Assembly (NCBI RefSeq): GCF_900460525.1
Contig: NZ_UHIY01000001.1
Location: 1,798,001 to 1,862,000 of the forward strand
Direction: 5' to 3'
DNA: 64,000 nt
Source of the DNA: Yersinia kristensenii
GTDB lineage: Bacteria; Pseudomonadota; Gammaproteobacteria; Enterobacterales; Enterobacteriaceae
Each line of letters begins with the position of its first letter. Position 1 is the first letter of the stretch. The translations under genes were made by a program, and so were the position numbers. The notes beneath the pieces were generated by a model. The model was not told the origin of the DNA, ran no database searches, and saw nothing but the letters and a program-made list of their open reading frames with translations. Below are positions 61,230 to 64,000 of this stretch, piece by piece.

Positions 61230-61300
61230 TGTCCTTCCTCTCTGTATGCAGGGTGGCTGTAGCCCCCTGCTCAATAATATAAAGTGTTGGAGTCAGTGTT

Positions 61301-62245
61301 ATGACTATTAACCTAGCTCGCCTGAATCAAGTTATTAAAGATGCTTATTCGCAATATTCCGTACTCGCTGGCGGGGAGAATGCCAGCTATATTCCGTATC
61401 TGGCCAGTGTTCCCAGTCAGCTTGCCGGGCTGGCCATTGTCACTGTTGATGGTGATATTATTTCACAAGGCGATGCTGATTTTCGCTTTGCTTTAGAGTC
61501 GATTTCGAAAGTGTGTTCTCTTGCTTTGGCATTAGAAGATATTGGCCCACAAGCAGTGCAGGATAAGATAGGTGCAGATCCTACTGGTTTGCCTTTTAAC
61601 TCGGTGATTGCGTTGGAGCTGCATAATGGCAAACCATTGTCACCACTGGTAAATGCGGGGGCGATGTCCACAGTGAGTGCAATTAAGGCCAGCAGCCGGG
61701 AAGAGCGCTGGGCGCGTATTTTGGATATTCAGCAGCAACTGGCGGGTGCGCCGATTGCACTTTCGGATGAAGTTAACCATTCAGAGCAAACCACCAACTT
61801 TCATAATCGGGCCATTGCCTGGCTACTTTATTCGGCTCAAGCCATGTATTGCGATCCGATGGAGGCCTGTGACGTCTACACCCGCCAATGTTCAACATTG
61901 TTCAGTACCATTGAGCTGGCCACCATGGGGGCAACTTTCGCGGCGGGTGGCAGAAATCCTGTAACCCATAAACAGGTGCTGACGGCCTCAAATATGCCAT
62001 TTATTTTGGCTGAAATGACCATGGAAGGGATGTATGGCAGCTCAGGTGATTGGGCTTATACCGTGGGGTTACCGGGTAAAAGCGGCGTCGGCGGCGGGAT
62101 CTTGGCGGTTGTGCCGGGTGTCATGGGGATTGCTGCATTTTCGCCGCCCCTTGACCCAGTAGGTAATAGCGTACGCGGCCAGAAAATGGTGGCATCAGTG
62201 GCTCAGCAGTTGGGATATAATTTATATAAAAATCCACTTTTGTAG
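61301..62245 (+). CDS. glsA: Glutaminase, acid-type (YbaS/GlsA-like)
   Basis: 314 residues, serine-dependent beta-lactamase-fold glutaminase. It hydrolyses glutamine to glutamate and ammonia; the ammonia takes up protons, so the enzyme supports glutamine-dependent acid resistance. The nucleophile is Ser67 with Lys70 in ESISKVC, and SEQTTNFHNRAIAWLLYSA and PGKSGVGGGILAVVPG carry the other active-site residues. It is close to E. coli YbaS, which pairs with GadC. It lies 71 bp after gadC and feeds glutamate to GadB. Confidence 0.95.
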   Translation: MTINLARLNQVIKDAYSQYSVLAGGENASYIPYLASVPSQLAGLAIVTVDGDIISQGDADFRFALESISKVCSLALALEDIGPQAVQDKIGADPTGLPFNSVIALELHNGKPLSPLVNAGAMSTVSAIKASSREERWARILDIQQQLAGAPIALSDEVNHSEQTTNFHNRAIAWLLYSAQAMYCDPMEACDVYTRQCSTLFSTIELATMGATFAAGGRNPVTHKQVLTASNMPFILAEMTMEGMYGSSGDWAYTVGLPGKSGVGGGILAVVPGVMGIAAFSPPLDPVGNSVRGQKMVASVAQQLGYNLYKNPLL

Positions 62246-62291
62246 CGGGCAGCGGCCCTGCTGTGTAGCGGGGCCAAATCAATCATCGCAA

Positions 62292-63743
62292 TTAGCTTAA
62301 ATCAATGTCTTTATGCCCGAAAAACCATGTCAGAACAAAGCCAGCAGTATATGAGATCAGTAGACCGGCTATATAAACTAGCATCCCGGCAAAAATCCCT
62401 TGGGCTGAAGTCATCAGCGGAATAGACACTAATCCCGATGGACCAAACACCGTATTCAGGCCAACCGGCAGCCCCAACCAAGCAACCAGACCAATAAAGA
62501 AACCGCCGACAGCGCCGCCTAAACAAGCAGTAATAAAGGGCTTCAGGCGCGGTAATGTCACGCCATAAATAAGGGGTTCCCCAATCCCGAGTAACCCGGG
62601 GAAAATAGCCCCTTTAATTTGGGTTCGCAGCACAGAACCTTTTGGCGAGCGGGCATAAAGCGCCAGCGCTGCACCCACTTGGCCCGCACCGGCCATGGCC
62701 AGAATAGGGAATAATGAGTTAAAGCCTTGAGCATCCATTAAAGCGAAATAAACCGGAACAAACCCTTGGTGGATACCAAACACGACTGCAATCAGGAATA
62801 ATCCCGCCAAAATCGCGGTGCCGAACGGGTTGCCATTTAAGTGCATAAACAGCCATGACATTCCCTTAAACAACTCGCCACCCAGCGGCATAATGACAAC
62901 AAAAGTGATGGCACCGGTAATCAGCAAGGTTATTGATGATGTTAGGATCATATCCAGATTATCAGGGATAAAACGGCGAACTTGCCGCTCAATCCACGCC
63001 CCCAGCATACAGGCCAGCAAAACGCCGATAATATTGCCGCGTGGATCAATTGCCAGACCAAAGAAGTTATCCATTCCTCCGTAGTAGCCGACAGTGCCCT
63101 CCGGCACATAGCGTAAAATAAAGAGCGAAGCGATAATTGCGCCGTTGACTCCCGTCCCGCCAAAGGCTTTCTGCGTATTATAGCCAATCAGGATGCTGAG
63201 GAAGGTAAACAAACCGATGCTGAATACTTTCATGTAAGCAATCAGTGCCGCCAACCATGGGGATTGAATCACGCCATCCAAGGCCAATGTTTGCTGGAGC
63301 AAGGTTGCGATCCCCAGCAATAATCCCGCAGCAATAAAACCGGGAATGAGTGGGGTAAAAATAGTGGCGAATTTGGTCAGAAAATTATGAACCGCGCTTT
63401 GTTGTTTCGCTTTCATTTGCTGCTTTGTTTGGTTGGCTAACACCTTTAAATTAATATCATTAATATTTTCAACTGGTTGCTGAGGTTCGGAACTCAGTAG
63501 TTTGTTCATCATTTCGCTGGCTGTTTGGGCTTTGCCCGGCCCAAGAATGATTTGTAATTGGTCATCGCCATTCACCACCCCCATTACCCCGGGGATTTTT
63601 TTTAAGCTTTCATGTTGTATCAGCTGACGGTCTTTTAAAGTGAGACGGAGTCTCGTCATGCAGTTTCCGCAGACGATGATATTTTGACGCCCACCAATGA
63701 AGAGTAAAATTTGATCTATCGTGGTGCCCGTTATTTTCGCCAT
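62292..63743 (-). CDS. murP: MurP, PTS N-acetylmuramic acid-specific EIIBC
   Basis: 483 residues. An EIIB domain (residues ~1-90) carries the phosphorylated Cys28 in [10 protein letters not shown]; the EIIC membrane domain (~115-480) has [35 protein letters not shown] and [18 protein letters not shown]. It lacks an EIIA domain and probably uses the glucose EIIA (Crr). It imports MurNAc as the 6-phosphate. It starts two bases after the murQ stop. Confidence 0.95.
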   Translation of the reverse strand: MAKITGTTIDQILLFIGGRQNIIVCGNCMTRLRLTLKDRQLIQHESLKKIPGVMGVVNGDDQLQIILGPGKAQTASEMMNKLLSSEPQQPVENINDINLKVLANQTKQQMKAKQQSAVHNFLTKFATIFTPLIPGFIAAGLLLGIATLLQQTLALDGVIQSPWLAALIAYMKVFSIGLFTFLSILIGYNTQKAFGGTGVNGAIIASLFILRYVPEGTVGYYGGMDNFFGLAIDPRGNIIGVLLACMLGAWIERQVRRFIPDNLDMILTSSITLLITGAITFVVIMPLGGELFKGMSWLFMHLNGNPFGTAILAGLFLIAVVFGIHQGFVPVYFALMDAQGFNSLFPILAMAGAGQVGAALALYARSPKGSVLRTQIKGAIFPGLLGIGEPLIYGVTLPRLKPFITACLGGAVGGFFIGLVAWLGLPVGLNTVFGPSGLVSIPLMTSAQGIFAGMLVYIAGLLISYTAGFVLTWFFGHKDIDLS

Positions 63744-63745
63744 GA

Positions 63746-64000
63746 TTATGCTTTAATCTCCTGTAGCGCTTTGCGAATAAATCCCTTATTTTTCTTGAGA
63801 ATATCGGCTGCTTCCTCTGCAGACATACCACTCAGGATCATCATAATGGCTGTTTTACAGTGGCGGTTACATTCATTGAGCGCTTCTTGCGCATCCTCGG
63901 GGGAACACTCTGTCGCCTGAACCACAATATCGACCTGGCGCTGCACCAGTTTGGCATTTGTCGCCTCAACATCCACCATCAGATTGCTATAAACTTTTCC
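63746..64000 (-). CDS. murQ: MurQ, N-acetylmuramic acid 6-phosphate etherase, C-terminal part (runs off right edge)
   Basis: The last 84 residues of MurQ ([20 protein letters not shown] to RKALQEIKA). MurQ splits the D-lactyl ether of MurNAc 6-phosphate, giving GlcNAc 6-phosphate and lactate for recycling. The visible part is the helical C-terminal domain. The ATG at 63979 is internal: the frame is open to the window edge and the upstream residues match the family. It is coupled to murP. Confidence 0.93.
   Translation of the reverse strand, partial: GKVYSNLMVDVEATNAKLVQRQVDIVVQATECSPEDAQEALNECNRHCKTAIMMILSGMSAEEAADILKKNKGFIRKALQEIKA

Overview
The window is chromosomal DNA from an enterobacterium, almost certainly a Yersinia. 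The evidence is E. coli-like gene order with Yersinia-type proteins and several ERIC elements (127-bp class, including the long form with a ~70-bp insert), plus tandem ERIC-like units between genes. Most of it is housekeeping backbone collinear with the E. coli degQ-to-fadH interval. I would place it in the Y. enterocolitica-like or environmental group, but the sequence does not let me name a species.

Layout. 1-5.8 kb: degQ (cut by the left edge), zapG, zapE, rplM-rpsI with a long leader, sspA-sspB. 5.8-24.4 kb: an exported orphan, gltBD, yhcC, arcB, the ArcZ sRNA, elbB-mtgA, dolP-diaA-yraN, lpoA, rsmI, a small lipoprotein and rnpB. 24.4-26.1 kb: an accessory pair, a PAAR-domain putative type VI secretion effector with a membrane protein that looks like its immunity partner. 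26.4-34.6 kb: a zinc alcohol dehydrogenase, yhaK/yhaJ, yqjG, yqjF, yqjCDEK, mzrA-yqjA and an exported orphan. 34.9-42.5 kb: the hexuronate regulon exuR, exuT, uxaC, uxaB, uxaA, with uxaB inside the cluster. 42.6-47.6 kb: ygjV, sstT, alx behind a Mn/pH riboswitch leader, ygjR, ygjP. 47.8-50.2 kb: an autotransporter gene with a long 24-bp repeat tract and a one-base frameshift. 50.6-54.2 kb: rlmG, fadH. 54.3-64 kb: an EamA exporter, hdeD-like gene, a divergent MFS/HxlR pair, gadB-gadC-glsA, and murP with the 3' end of murQ (cut by the right edge).

How the genes work together. gltBD makes glutamate; gadB, gadC and glsA would form a glutamate/glutamine-dependent acid-resistance module, with an HdeD-like protein close by. 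exu/uxa handles galacturonate catabolism, and candidate ExuR boxes (TATAC cores) lie upstream of exuR and between exuT and uxaC. murQP recovers N-acetylmuramic acid, while mtgA and lpoA serve peptidoglycan synthesis. arcB and ArcZ are adjacent and opposed, as in E. coli.

The points most worth a second look are an ERIC element sitting directly 5' of the conserved ArcZ 3' region, the PAAR effector/immunity pair, the frameshifted repeat-rich autotransporter, the gad-gls acid module, and tandem ERIC-like arrays that abut genes, one of which appears to supply the yraN ribosome-binding site. No CRISPR array, tRNA, rRNA or intact insertion sequence was seen. All assignments come from reading the sequence and recalled family knowledge; no searches were run.
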